Of a stretch of DNA of 64,000 bases, positions 1-8,566 are shown one piece after another. Positions within the stretch are counted from its first letter, which is position 1. Every line of letters starts with the position of its first letter. This DNA is from Sphingomonas horti (GTDB lineage: Bacteria > Pseudomonadota > Alphaproteobacteria > Sphingomonadales > Sphingomonadaceae): NCBI RefSeq assembly GCF_009753715.1, contig NZ_WQMS01000016.1, positions 248,001 through 312,000 of the forward strand, in the 5' to 3' direction. The translations under genes and the position numbers were made by a program. The notes beneath the pieces were generated by a model, which had not been told where the DNA came from, did not search any database, and saw nothing but the letters and a program-made list of their open reading frames with translations.

Positions 1-63
1 ATCCTGGGCTTCGGCGCGATGGGCGCGGCCGTGCGTCGCCGGCGGCGGATTGCCTTCGCCTGA
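1..63 (+). CDS. 3' end of a PEP-CTERM anchored protein (cut by window edge)
   Basis: Frame 1 is open from the first base to a TGA at 61-63 and encodes a tail reading ILGFGAMGAAVRRRRRIAFA. A short hydrophobic glycine-rich stretch followed by an arginine cluster is the end of a sphingomonad PEP-CTERM sorting signal, which an exosortase processes after export. The PEP motif itself lies outside the window, so family membership is inferred from the tail alone. A second PEP-CTERM protein at 30561-31736 ends in the same style. Nothing can be said about the mature protein. Confidence 0.55.
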   Translation: MLGFGAMGAAVRRRRRIAFA

Positions 64-69
64 TCGTCT

Positions 70-123
70 CTCGACTTCGCTCGAGACGAACGGTTCATGC
101 CGTTCGCTTCGAGCGAAGTCGAG
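70..123. repeat. Long near-perfect hairpin between convergent genes
   Basis: The left arm CTCGACTTCGCTCGA (70-84) continues into CGAACGG, and the right arm CCGTTCG continues into TTCGAGCGAAGTCGAG (108-123). Together they form a stem of more than 20 bp with a tiny loop. It sits 7 bases after the stop of the PEP-CTERM gene and 8 bases before the end of the convergent peptidase gene. It probably serves as a shared transcription end. It belongs to the class of short palindromic intergenic repeats common in sphingomonads. Confidence 0.7.
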
Positions 124-130
124 CAGGAGC

Positions 131-1636
131 TTACCGGCTGCGGATGAAGGCCTTGATGTCGTTCGCCAGCTTGTGGCGGTCCTCGTCGCGGACGTACATC
201 ATGTGGCCCGCGTCATAATAATGGAACTGGATGCGGTCCTGCGGGAAGCCGGTGCGGGTCAGCGCATATTCGGCGCCAAAGAACGGCGTCGCGAAATCGT
301 AATAGCCCTGGCCGACGAACACGCGCAGGCCGCTATTCTCCCGCAGCGCCTGGCCGATATAGGGCGCGACCGACTTGTAATAGGTGCCGTCGCCGCGATC
401 GCCCAGGTCCCAGTCCCAGGACTGGACCGATCCGATCGTGACGTATGAGCGGTCGGACTTGAAGCCGAGATCGTTCCGCACATAGGCGTTGATCGCCGCC
501 GTATAGCCGCCGTCGATGCCGTAGAAGCTCGGATCATTGTCGAAGCCTTCGCCGGCATTGTCGCGGTCCTTGCCGACATAACGGCTGTCGAGCCGGCCGA
601 CGACGAGCCCGCGATCGCGCAGCAGCTCCTTCCAGAAGCGGCCGGGCAGCACGCGCAGGTCGGTGCGCTCGACATATTGCTCCGAAAGCCCGGTGTAGCG
701 GGCCAGCTTGGCGCGGATCGCGTCGCGCTCGGGGCCGGCCAGCGCCTGGCCCTTCATCAGCGCGGTCGCATATTCGCCGGTCGCGAACGCCTTCGCCTCG
801 GCGACGAACTCGGCGACCGTCGCCGGCTTGTTCGGCACCTTGTCGTGATACCAGGCGACCGCCGCCATCGACGGCAGCGCGATGATATAGGGCATGTCGT
901 TGCCCTCGACCTCGGCCTGGGCGCCGAAGTCGAGGATCGTCGAAATCAGGATAATGCCGTTCAGCGAGACGTCGTTGTAGCTGCCCTCCAGCTCGTGCGC
1001 GACGGCGGCGGAGCGCGTCGTGCCATAGCTTTCGCCGCCCAGGAACTTCGGGCTGTTCCAGCGGCCATTGTCGTTCAGCCACAGCCGGATCACCTGGTTG
1101 ATCGACTTGGCGTCCTTGGTGACGCCCCAGAACTCCTTCGGATCGGTCTTGCCGAGCGCATGGCTGAAGCCGGTGCCGACCGGATCGATGAAGACGATGT
1201 CGGTCACATCGAGCAGGCAGTCGGGATTGTCGACCAGCGGGAAGGGCGGGGCGCCGTCGTCGCGCGCGTCGGACGGGATCGCGACCCGCTTCGGCCCGAA
1301 CGCGCCCATGTGCAGCCAGACCGAGCCGGAGCCGGGGCCGCCGTTGAACAGGAAGGTCACCGGCCGCGACGGATCGCGCGGTTCCTTGACGTAGCTGTAG
1401 TAATTGATCGCGGCGCGCGGGGTGCCGTCATCGGCCTTCAGGTAGATCTCGCCGGCGGTCGCCGTGTAGTTGATCTTCTGCCCGCCGAACACGCCGCTGT
1501 GGTGCGACACGACCACCTGCGGCGGCGGGATTTCGCCGACGGACTTCTCCGCCTTCGCGTCGTCCTTCGGCTTGTCCTGCGCGAGCGCAGGGGCGGCGAG
1601 CAGCGCGGCGGCTGCGAGCAGAAATGCCTTGGTCAT
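131..1636 (-). CDS. S10 family serine carboxypeptidase-like peptidase, exported
   Basis: A 501-residue secreted peptidase of the S10 (carboxypeptidase Y-like) family. A Sec signal peptide ending APALAQ occupies residues 1-20. The oxyanion-hole motif NGGPGSGS is near residues 98-105, the nucleophile motif GESYGT puts the catalytic Ser at 203, and the later Asp and His are in GYYDFATP and GHMMY near the C-terminus. An upstream in-frame start is possible, but the ATG at 1636 has GGGAGG five bases ahead and begins the signal peptide directly, so it is preferred. S10 enzymes remove C-terminal residues at acid pH; the substrate here is unknown. Confidence 0.9.
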   Translation of the reverse strand: MTKAFLLAAAALLAAPALAQDKPKDDAKAEKSVGEIPPPQVVVSHHSGVFGGQKINYTATAGEIYLKADDGTPRAAINYYSYVKEPRDPSRPVTFLFNGGPGSGSVWLHMGAFGPKRVAIPSDARDDGAPPFPLVDNPDCLLDVTDIVFIDPVGTGFSHALGKTDPKEFWGVTKDAKSINQVIRLWLNDNGRWNSPKFLGGESYGTTRSAAVAHELEGSYNDVSLNGIILISTILDFGAQAEVEGNDMPYIIALPSMAAVAWYHDKVPNKPATVAEFVAEAKAFATGEYATALMKGQALAGPERDAIRAKLARYTGLSEQYVERTDLRVLPGRFWKELLRDRGLVVGRLDSRYVGKDRDNAGEGFDNDPSFYGIDGGYTAAINAYVRNDLGFKSDRSYVTIGSVQSWDWDLGDRGDGTYYKSVAPYIGQALRENSGLRVFVGQGYYDFATPFFGAEYALTRTGFPQDRIQFHYYDAGHMMYVRDEDRHKLANDIKAFIRSR

Positions 1637-1730
1637 GATCCCTCCCGGTTTGGGGGCGGTGGTAGGAAGAAGCGCCCGCTTCGACAAGCATTTGCCGAAC
1701 CCGCTTGGGAGTTCGTCGACGAACGACTAG

Positions 1731-2186
1731 ATGGCGGCCATGAACATCACTCATCTCGGCCAGCCGTCGAAGCTGCCGGCGCGCCCGGAAGACGCGGTCC
1801 TCGATTACGTCCCGAATCCCCGGCCTGGCCGGCCCTATCTGGTGCGCTTCACCGCGCCCGAATTCACCTCGCTGTGCCCGGTCACGGGCCAGCCCGATTT
1901 CGCGCACCTGGTGATCGACTATGCGCCCGCCGCGACGATCGTCGAATCCAAGTCGCTGAAGCTGTTCCTGGGCGCGTTCCGCAACCATGCGGCGTTCCAC
2001 GAGGACTGCACGGTCGGCATCGCCGAGCGGCTGGTCGCGGAAATGAAGCCGCTCTGGCTGCGCATCGGCGGCTATTGGTACCCACGCGGCGGCATCCCGA
2101 TCGACGTGTTCTGGCAGTCGGGCGAGCCGCCGGCGGGCCTGTGGCTGCCGCCGCAGGACGTGCCCGGCTATCGCGGCCGTGGGTGA
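1731..2186 (+). CDS. queF: NADPH-dependent 7-cyano-7-deazaguanine reductase
   Basis: QueF reduces preQ0 to preQ1 in queuosine biosynthesis, using two NADPH. At 151 residues it is the short unimodular type. The family motif [15 protein letters not shown] is at about residues 66-80 and is followed by HED. The catalytic Cys that forms the thioimide is in [11 protein letters not shown] near residue 48. Start could be residue 1 or the second Met, three residues later. It stands alone: no other queuosine gene is in the window, and no preQ1 aptamer is visible in the short upstream gap. Confidence 0.95.
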   Translation: MAAMNITHLGQPSKLPARPEDAVLDYVPNPRPGRPYLVRFTAPEFTSLCPVTGQPDFAHLVIDYAPAATIVESKSLKLFLGAFRNHAAFHEDCTVGIAERLVAEMKPLWLRIGGYWYPRGGIPIDVFWQSGEPPAGLWLPPQDVPGYRGRG

Positions 2187-2219
2187 CTTGTCGCTGACAT
2201 GGGTGTAAGCTCGCGCCCC

Positions 2220-2612
2220 ATGAGTAGCGCCGCTTACGACCACCGGATTCGCATCCTGCCCGCTGACATCGATTTCATGGGGCATGTGAACAATGCGCGC
2301 TATCTGAACTGGGTGCAGGACGCGGTGATCGGCCATTGGCGCCGCTTTGCTCCGGCCGAGGAAGTCGCGGCCAAATTGTGGGTCGCGCTGAAGCACGAGA
2401 TCACCTACCGCAAGCCGGCTTTCCTGGACGACCAGGTGATTGCCCGCGTTGTGCTGGAGAAGGTCGACGGCGCGCGCGCCTTCTACGCGACCTTGATCAC
2501 GCGCGGCGAAGAAGTGCTGGCCGAAGTGAAGTCGAGCTGGTGCTGCCTCGATGCGGGCACGCGCCGGCCGGTCCGGCTCGCCAAGGACGTGATCGCCCGC
2601 TTCCTAGGCTGA
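2220..2612 (+). CDS. Acyl-CoA thioesterase, hotdog fold (4HBT family)
   Basis: A 130-residue single-hotdog thioesterase. The N-terminal motif DIDFMGHVNNARYLNW contains the catalytic Asp and the HVNN turn typical of YbgC/FadM-like enzymes that hydrolyse acyl-CoA thioesters. The ATG at 2220 is preferred because the protein then begins just before the first strand; an upstream in-frame ATG at 2199 would add seven residues, and neither has a strong ribosome site. Its last 9 bases overlap the end of the convergent OPT transporter gene. The acyl substrate cannot be told from sequence. Confidence 0.85.
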   Translation: MSSAAYDHRIRILPADIDFMGHVNNARYLNWVQDAVIGHWRRFAPAEEVAAKLWVALKHEITYRKPAFLDDQVIARVVLEKVDGARAFYATLITRGEEVLAEVKSSWCCLDAGTRRPVRLAKDVIARFLG

Positions 2613-4502
2613 AGCGGCGCGCGCGGTGCGGCGGTAGAGCCAGACGGCGATCGCCGCGAACAGCACCGGGGCGAGGATCAGCGCGGTCGGCTCGAAGCTT
2701 TCCGGCGTGACGCGTAAGGGTGCGGCGCTGCCGGTCGCGACGACGAGGCCCGCAAGCGCGACGCCGAACAGGCTTTCGCCGACGATCAGCCCGGTTGCGA
2801 GCAGCACGCCCATCCGCTCCGCGCCCTCCGGGTCGCGGCGGCGGCGCGCCCAGCGGTCGTAGAACCAGCCCGCGACCGCGCCGACCACGACCAGCAGGCT
2901 GGTCTGCATCGGGAGGTAAATGCCGAGGCCGACCGCGAGCGGCGGCAGGCGCCAGCCGAGGCGCGGGCGCCCGGCGAGCGCGAAGTCGATCGCGACGATC
3001 ACCGCGCCGGCGACCGCGCCATAGCCGATCATCCGCCAGTCGAGCGTGCCGCCCAGCACGCCCTTGGCCAGCGCCGAGATCAGCGCGGCCTGCGGAGCGG
3101 GCAGCGCGTTTGGCCCGGCGCCGGGGGCTCCGGCAAAGCCATAGGCCTGGTTCAGCAGCGACAGCACCGGCGGGATCACCAGCGAGCCGAAGAACACGCC
3201 GAAGATCAGCGCGACCTGCTGCCGCCACGGCGTCGCGCCGACCAATTGCCCGGTCTTCAGGTCCTGGAGGTTGTCGTTGGAGATGGTCGCGACGCCGAAC
3301 ACGACCGCCGTCACCGTCAGCGCATAGACGACCAGCGGCCCGCTTTCGCCCTGGCCGCCGGCGACCGCGCCGATCAGCAGCGCGGCGGCGATGATCGACA
3401 GGATGCCGACGCCCGAGATCGGGCTGTTCGACGCGCCGATCAGGCCGGCCATATAGCCGCACACCGCGGCGATGAAGGCGCCCGCGAGCACCACGAACAC
3501 CAGGCTGCCGCCGATCAGCACCGCTTCGTTGCCGATCGCGCCGATCTGCGTGCCGAGCAGCACGCCGACCAGCACCAGCGCGCCGAGAGCCGCCGCCGCG
3601 ACGATGCCGATCGGCATGTCGCGTTCGAGGAGCGGCAGCTCGGCGCCGCTGCCCTTGCGGTGGGCGGAAGCGGCAATCGCCGAGCGGATGCCGCCGATAA
3701 TCGGGCCGAGGATGCTGAGCAGGGTCCAGATCGCGGCGACGCCGATCACGCCGGCGCCGAAGAAGCGGACCTGGTCGCCCCAGACCTGCAGCGCGACCGC
3801 TTCCGCCGGGCCGGGGATTCCCGCGGTCAGGATCGGCGTCGCGACTGCCCAGCCGATTAGGATGCCGACGCCGATCGCGATGCCGACCGACAGTCCCACC
3901 AGATGGCCGGCGCCGAGCAGCGCGAAGGACAGGCCGGCGGAGATGCCGGTCGCGCCGCTGCCGACGCGGAAGAAGGTCGCCGCTTCCGCCAGCGCCACCT
4001 TCATCGCCGCCAGCAGCGCATAGCCGGCCGATGCGAGCGCGCCGGTGGTGATGATCCTGAGCCCGGCGCGGTTGCCGCTCTCGCCGACCTTCAGCACCTC
4101 GGCGGCGGCGACGCCTTCGGGAAAGGGAAGGTCCGAATCGACCACCAGCGCGCGGCGCAGGGGAATCGAGAACATCACCCCCAGGAATCCGCCCAGGAAG
4201 GTGATCAGCGCCGTCGTCCAGAACGGGAAGTCGGTCCAGGCACCGATCATCACCAGCCCCGGCAGCACGAAGCAGATCGCCGCCAGCGTGCCCGCTGCCG
4301 AGGCGACGGTCTGGACGATATTGTTCTCCAGGATCGTGCCGTTCGCCATCGCGCGCAGCAGCGCCATCGAGATGACGGCGGCGGGGATCGATGTCGCGAA
4401 GGTCAGGCCGACGCGCAGGCCCAGATACACATTGGCGGCGGTGAACAGCAGAGTGATCACCCCGCCCAGCAACACCGCGCGAACGGTCAGCTCACGAGTC
4501 AA
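2604..4502 (-). CDS. OPT family oligopeptide transporter
   Basis: A 632-residue polytopic inner-membrane protein of the OPT superfamily. The N-terminus (VLLGGVITLLFTAANVYLGL) matches the first helix typical of bacterial OPT proteins, and NGTILENNIVQTVASAAGT is the conserved segment after helix two. Many further hydrophobic helices alternate with short loops to the C-terminus. OPT proteins import peptides or metal chelates with protons. The start is a TTG that overlaps the TGA of the upstream gene (TTGA), implying translational coupling with the exported protein at 4499-5110. Confidence 0.9.
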   Translation of the reverse strand: MTRELTVRAVLLGGVITLLFTAANVYLGLRVGLTFATSIPAAVISMALLRAMANGTILENNIVQTVASAAGTLAAICFVLPGLVMIGAWTDFPFWTTALITFLGGFLGVMFSIPLRRALVVDSDLPFPEGVAAAEVLKVGESGNRAGLRIITTGALASAGYALLAAMKVALAEAATFFRVGSGATGISAGLSFALLGAGHLVGLSVGIAIGVGILIGWAVATPILTAGIPGPAEAVALQVWGDQVRFFGAGVIGVAAIWTLLSILGPIIGGIRSAIAASAHRKGSGAELPLLERDMPIGIVAAAALGALVLVGVLLGTQIGAIGNEAVLIGGSLVFVVLAGAFIAAVCGYMAGLIGASNSPISGVGILSIIAAALLIGAVAGGQGESGPLVVYALTVTAVVFGVATISNDNLQDLKTGQLVGATPWRQQVALIFGVFFGSLVIPPVLSLLNQAYGFAGAPGAGPNALPAPQAALISALAKGVLGGTLDWRMIGYGAVAGAVIVAIDFALAGRPRLGWRLPPLAVGLGIYLPMQTSLLVVVGAVAGWFYDRWARRRRDPEGAERMGVLLATGLIVGESLFGVALAGLVVATGSAAPLRVTPESFEPTALILAPVLFAAIAVWLYRRTARAASA

Positions 4503-5110
4503 TTGGCGTCCTTTTCGAAGCGAATCGTGCGGTCGTAGCGGCGCAGCACCAGCGTGTCGCCGTCGATCGCGAGCGGCTCCCGGTCGAACGCGGCAATGCC
4601 GAGGTCGTTGGGCTCGAAGCGGAACACGATCATGTGGCCGCCGGGGGTCAGCGCGTAGGCGGGGAGCGGCTGCTCGAACACCGGCAGGTCGGGCACCAGC
4701 GCGGCGACGGTCTTGCCCGGCGGCACCGGCAGCCGCCCGTCCTCGTCGACCTCGACGAATGCGGGCGCGCTCGCCCCGGCATAGGTTACGACCATGGTCA
4801 GCGATGAGCCTTGGAGCATGTCAGGATCGGAAAGCGCGACATGGATGCCGCCGTCCGCCGCCGGCTTGTCGCTGACCACGGCGAAGCGCGGCGGTTTCGG
4901 CCGGGGCTCGGTGGTCAGCAGCAATTTGCCGTCCGCCTCGATCCAGCGTCCCTGCGCCTGCTCGTCGAGTGCGCCATAGCTGAGCGCGTAGGCGAATTTG
5001 CCGTCGGGGCGGAGAACGAGCCGGGCCGCCATTTCGGTTTGGGAGCCGTCATAGACGCCGGGCGCGACCGCGGCGGGGGCGGGAACGCAGAGGAACAGAC
5101 TCAGTCCCAT
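4499..5110 (-). CDS. Exported protein of unknown function, coupled to OPT transporter
   Basis: A 203-residue protein with a short signal peptide (MGLSLFLCVPAPAAVA). The rest is rich in beta-strand-like segments such as GVYDGSQTEMAARLVLRPDGKFAYALSYG, a pattern seen in small periplasmic beta-barrel or lipocalin-like proteins; I do not recognise a named family. The frame stays open further upstream, but that extension runs through an interspersed repeat and yields the telltale FGLSLSK peptide, so the ATG at 5110 is chosen. It overlaps the OPT gene by four bases, suggesting one transcript and perhaps a related role. Confidence 0.65.
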   Translation of the reverse strand: MGLSLFLCVPAPAAVAPGVYDGSQTEMAARLVLRPDGKFAYALSYGALDEQAQGRWIEADGKLLLTTEPRPKPPRFAVVSDKPAADGGIHVALSDPDMLQGSSLTMVVTYAGASAPAFVEVDEDGRLPVPPGKTVAALVPDLPVFEQPLPAYALTPGGHMIVFRFEPNDLGIAAFDREPLAIDGDTLVLRRYDRTIRFEKDAN

Positions 5111-5118
5111 TCCCCATA

Positions 5119-5221
5119 CCGTTCGGCCCCGGACCCGATCCGGGGTTGTCGAAGCCCTCCCTTCTTCCTTCCGAAAGGTGGGGAAGAAAAGGAAGGCCTT
5201 CGACAGGCTCAGGCCGAACGG
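5119..5221. repeat. Sphingomonad interspersed inverted repeat
   Basis: The arms are CCGTTCGGCCC...TTGTCGAAGCCCTCCCTTC on the left and GGAAGGCCTTCGACAGGCTC...GGCCGAACGG on the right, separated by about 15 bases. The left arm carries an unrelated GC-rich stretch (near 5129-5144) where the right arm has the canonical sequence, so the copy is degenerate. It lies just upstream of the start codon of the exported protein, in the gap after the DUF853 gene. The same element occurs at 48195-48279. Confidence 0.8.
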
Positions 5222-5250
5222 AGCGTGGGGCATTAGCCGGCGCGAAGCTC

Positions 5251-6858
5251 TCACCGCAGCAGGTTCCCCAGCACGCCGCGCATCAGGTTGCCGACCAGTC
5301 CGCCGCCCGAGCGCCGCCGGCTCGTCCCGCCGAACACGGCGCGGCCGAGCTCGTTCGCGACCTGCCGGCCGATCGAGGAGGAGGCTGAGCGCGTCGCCGA
5401 GACGATGATCGAATCCATCATCGTCGGCTTGGCCGCCTCGCGCTCGGCGGCGATGCGGGCGCGTTCGGCTTCCTTCGCCTGGCGTGCCGCTTCCTTCGCC
5501 TGCAGCGCCGCGGCCTTCTCGGCCTCGGTCTCAGCCTTCGCGGCGGCCGCTGCCGCGGCGGCTTGCTGCGACTTTGCGGCGAGCAATTCTTCCGCCGACT
5601 CGCGGTCCACCACGGCGTCGTATTTCTTGCCGATCGCGTCGGTCTCGCGCAGCACGCCGCGCTCCACCGGCGTCAGCGGGCCGACGCGCGAGGAGGGCGG
5701 CTTGATCAGCGTGCGCTCGACCGGGCTCGGCGCGCCGTCTGCCTGCAGCAATGACACCAGCGCCTCGCCGACCTTCAGCTCGGTGATCGCCCGGGCGACA
5801 TCGACGCCCGGATTGGCGCGGAACGTCTCGGCGGCGGCGCGGATCGCCTTCTCGTCCTTGGGCGTGAAAGCGCGGAGCGCGTGCTGGACGCGGTTGCCGA
5901 GCTGCGCCGCGACCGTGTCCGGCACGTCGATCGGATTCTGGGTGATGAAATAGACGCCGACGCCCTTGGACCGGATCAGCCGCACCACCTGCTCGACCTT
6001 TTCGAGCAACGCCGGCGGCGCCTCGTCGAACAGAAGATGCGCCTCGTCGAAGAAGAAGCACAGCTTCGGCTTGTCAGGATCGCCGATCTCGGGAAGCTGC
6101 TCGAACAGCTCGGACAGAAGCCACAGCAGGAAGGTGGCGTAGAGCTTCGGCGATGCCATCAATTTGTCGGCGGCCAGGATGTTGACCACGCCGCGCCCCT
6201 GATCGTCGGTCGCGATCAGGTCCGCGATCTCGAGCGCCGGCTCGCCGAAGAAATGCTCGCCGCCCTGGGACCTCAGCTGCAGCAGCGAGCGCTGGATGGC
6301 GCCGATGCTCTGCTTCGAGACGTTGCCGTAGGTGACGGTCAGCTCGTCCGCGCGCTCGGCGCAGTGGCTCAGCATCGCCTGCAGATCGTCGAGGTCGAGC
6401 AGCAGCAGCCCGTCCTTGTCGGCGACGTGGAAAGCGATCGTCAGCACGCCTTCCTGAACCTCGTTCAGGCCCATCAGCCGCGCGAGCAGCAGCGGCCCCA
6501 TCTCGGACACGGTGGTGCGGACCGGGTGACCCTGCTCGCCGAACAGGTCCCAGAGCTGGACCGGGGTGTCGGCATAGGCCCAGCCGGTCATGCCGATCTC
6601 GGCAGCGCGGGCGGCGAACGCTTCGTGCGTCTTGGCGGTCGGCGACCCGGCCATGCCGAGCCCGGACAGGTCGCCCTTCACATCGGCGACGAAGGTCGGC
6701 ACGCCGGCCCTGGAGAAGCCCTCGACGATGCCCTGCAGCGTCACCGTCTTGCCGGTGCCGGTCGCGCCCGCGATCAGCCCGTGCCGGTTCGCGCGCCTGA
6801 AGTTCAGGACCTGCGGTTGGCCGCCGCCCTGCCCGATGAAGATGCCCTCGTCCGCCAT
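5251..6858 (-). CDS. DUF853 / HerA-like P-loop ATPase
   Basis: A 535-residue HerA/FtsK-superfamily ATPase of the DUF853 (YjgR) type. Walker A is GATGTGKT near residue 30; the Walker B-like segment KLCFFFDEAHLLF is in the middle; ITQNPIDVP is a sensor-like motif. An Ala/Glu/Lys-rich coiled-coil region (about residues 425-470) precedes a short C-terminal tail. Family members are uncharacterised putative helicases. The ATG at 6858 starts MADEGIFIG at the usual family N-terminus; an upstream start would add eight residues. A terminator at 6894-6919 separates it from the protease gene upstream. Confidence 0.9.
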   Translation of the reverse strand: MADEGIFIGQGGGQPQVLNFRRANRHGLIAGATGTGKTVTLQGIVEGFSRAGVPTFVADVKGDLSGLGMAGSPTAKTHEAFAARAAEIGMTGWAYADTPVQLWDLFGEQGHPVRTTVSEMGPLLLARLMGLNEVQEGVLTIAFHVADKDGLLLLDLDDLQAMLSHCAERADELTVTYGNVSKQSIGAIQRSLLQLRSQGGEHFFGEPALEIADLIATDDQGRGVVNILAADKLMASPKLYATFLLWLLSELFEQLPEIGDPDKPKLCFFFDEAHLLFDEAPPALLEKVEQVVRLIRSKGVGVYFITQNPIDVPDTVAAQLGNRVQHALRAFTPKDEKAIRAAAETFRANPGVDVARAITELKVGEALVSLLQADGAPSPVERTLIKPPSSRVGPLTPVERGVLRETDAIGKKYDAVVDRESAEELLAAKSQQAAAAAAAAKAETEAEKAAALQAKEAARQAKEAERARIAAEREAAKPTMMDSIIVSATRSASSSIGRQVANELGRAVFGGTSRRRSGGGLVGNLMRGVLGNLLR

Positions 6859-6893
6859 GCGCCGGGTGTAGAGCGGCGGCACGGGTGCGAAAA

Positions 6894-6919
6894 GCCCCCC
6901 TCCGCAGTCGGAGAGGGGC
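6894..6919 (-). terminator. Rho-independent terminator after the Do-type protease gene
   Basis: Read on the minus strand: GCCCCTCTCCG, loop ACTG, CGGAGGGGGGC, then TTTTC. The 11-bp stem has one G-T wobble. It lies 7 bases beyond the protease stop codon and ahead of the DUF853 start. Confidence 0.85.
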
Positions 6920-6926
6920 CGATCGC

Positions 6927-8468
6927 TCAGTCGTTCTTGATCTTCACGCCGACATAGCGGGGCTGCGCACTGCCGCGCTGGACCAGCATCAGCACGCTGC
7001 TGCGCTTGGCGCCGGTCGCTTCCGTCACGGCGGCGCGGATGTCGGCCGCGGTCGCGGCCGGGCGGCCATTGACGGCAAGGATCACGTCGCCGCGCCGCAG
7101 CCCCTTGGCGGCCGCGTCGCTGGACGGATCGACGCCGCCGATCACCAGCCCCTTGGTCGTCGCCGGCACGCCGACCTGGCGCGCGATCGCCGGGGTCAGC
7201 GGCTGCACGGCCAGGCCCAGCGACGCCTGCGCGGCGGCCTGCTGCTGGGTATCGTCGTCGCTGTCGCTGCTGAAGTCGCTGTCGTTGTTCAGCTGCGCCG
7301 CCAGCTGTTCCTCGGGCGGCCGCTCGCCGAGCGTGGCGGTGACGGTCATCCGCTTGCCGTTGCGGATCAGCTCGATCGGCACGCGCGAGCCGATCTCGGC
7401 ATTTGCGACCAGGTAGGAGAGCGTCGTGTCCGGCGTGACTTCCTGGCCGTTCACGGCCATCACCACGTCGCCCTGGCGGATGCCGGCGCGCTCGGCCGCC
7501 TGGCCCGGCTCGACATGCGCGATCAGCTCGCCGCGATTCTTCGGGATGCCCAGCGATTCGGCGATGTCGTCGGAAATCTGCTGGATCTGGACGCCGAGAT
7601 AGCCGCGCTTGACGCGGCCACCCTTCATCAGCGCGTCGACCACCGGCTTGGCCTGCTCGGCGGGAATCGCGAAGCCGATGCCGACATTGCCGCCGGACGG
7701 CGAGAAGATCGCGGTGTTGATGCCGATCACATTGCCGTTCAGGTCAAACATCGGGCCGCCGGAATTGCCCATGTTGATCGACGCGTCGGTCTGGATGTAG
7801 CGGTCATAGGCGCCGCCCTGGCCGGTGTTGCGGTGGATCGCCGAGATGATGCCGGACGTGACCGTGCCGCCCAGGCCGAACGGGTTGCCGATCGCCAGCA
7901 CCCAGTCGCCGACGCGGGCATGCGCGGAATCGCCGAAGCGCACGAACGGCAGGTTGGCGCCGGCGTCGATCTTCAGCACGGCGAGGTCGGACACCAGGTC
8001 GCGGCCGACCAGCCGCGCCTTGAACTCGCGCTTGTCGGGCAGCGTGACGGTGATCGATTCGACCACGGCGCCCTGCCGGCCCGGAGCGACGACATGGTTG
8101 TTGGTGACGATATAGCCGTCCGGCGAGATGATGAAGCCGGAGCCGAGCGACTGCGCCTGGCGCGTGACCGGCCGGCCGTTGCTGTTGTCGCCGCCGCCGA
8201 ACAGGTCGGCGAACGGGGTGCCGGCGAACGGATTGACGCCGCCCTGGCTGACCTGCACGCGCTGGGTGGTCGAGATGTTGACGACGGCCGGCTGCAGGCG
8301 CGCGGCAAGGTCGGCAAAGCTCATCGGCGCGCCGCGCGGCGGAGTCGCGGCGGCGATCGCCTGGGGCGCGTTCTGCGGCGTCTGGGCGCCGAGCGGCTGC
8401 TGCATGACGACGGAGCTGGCGACGCCCCCCAGCAGAATGGCAGTGGTCAAGGCATAGGCGTAACGCAC
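6927..8468 (-). CDS. Do family (DegP/DegQ-like) periplasmic serine endoprotease
   Basis: A 513-residue HtrA protease. An N-terminal hydrophobic signal/anchor (residues 1-24) is followed by a trypsin-like domain with His125 (TNNHVV), Asp161 (SDLAVL) and Ser236 (MGNSGGP). Two PDZ domains follow, about residues 260-360 and 400-513, separated by an Asp/Ser-rich linker. It degrades or refolds misfolded envelope proteins. The start is GTG at 8468. It is transcribed in the same direction as hflKC just upstream, so this is an envelope quality-control cluster; about 100 bases separate it from hflC. Confidence 0.93.
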   Translation of the reverse strand: MRYAYALTTAILLGGVASSVVMQQPLGAQTPQNAPQAIAAATPPRGAPMSFADLAARLQPAVVNISTTQRVQVSQGGVNPFAGTPFADLFGGGDNSNGRPVTRQAQSLGSGFIISPDGYIVTNNHVVAPGRQGAVVESITVTLPDKREFKARLVGRDLVSDLAVLKIDAGANLPFVRFGDSAHARVGDWVLAIGNPFGLGGTVTSGIISAIHRNTGQGGAYDRYIQTDASINMGNSGGPMFDLNGNVIGINTAIFSPSGGNVGIGFAIPAEQAKPVVDALMKGGRVKRGYLGVQIQQISDDIAESLGIPKNRGELIAHVEPGQAAERAGIRQGDVVMAVNGQEVTPDTTLSYLVANAEIGSRVPIELIRNGKRMTVTATLGERPPEEQLAAQLNNDSDFSSDSDDDTQQQAAAQASLGLAVQPLTPAIARQVGVPATTKGLVIGGVDPSSDAAAKGLRRGDVILAVNGRPAATAADIRAAVTEATGAKRSSVLMLVQRGSAQPRYVGVKIKND

Positions 8469-8566
8469 GTGTCGTTTATCCTCTCAGAGTCTGGCGCCGC
8501 CAGGGTCGCGCACGGCGCGCCCCATCGGTGCGGAATGCTTGCTGAACGTCGATTGAATGACATCTG

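Noticed and set aside
1637-1730. A preQ1 riboswitch before queF
   Set aside because: The gap is short and partly occupied by the divergent promoter; no aptamer-like pairing with an A-rich tail was seen.
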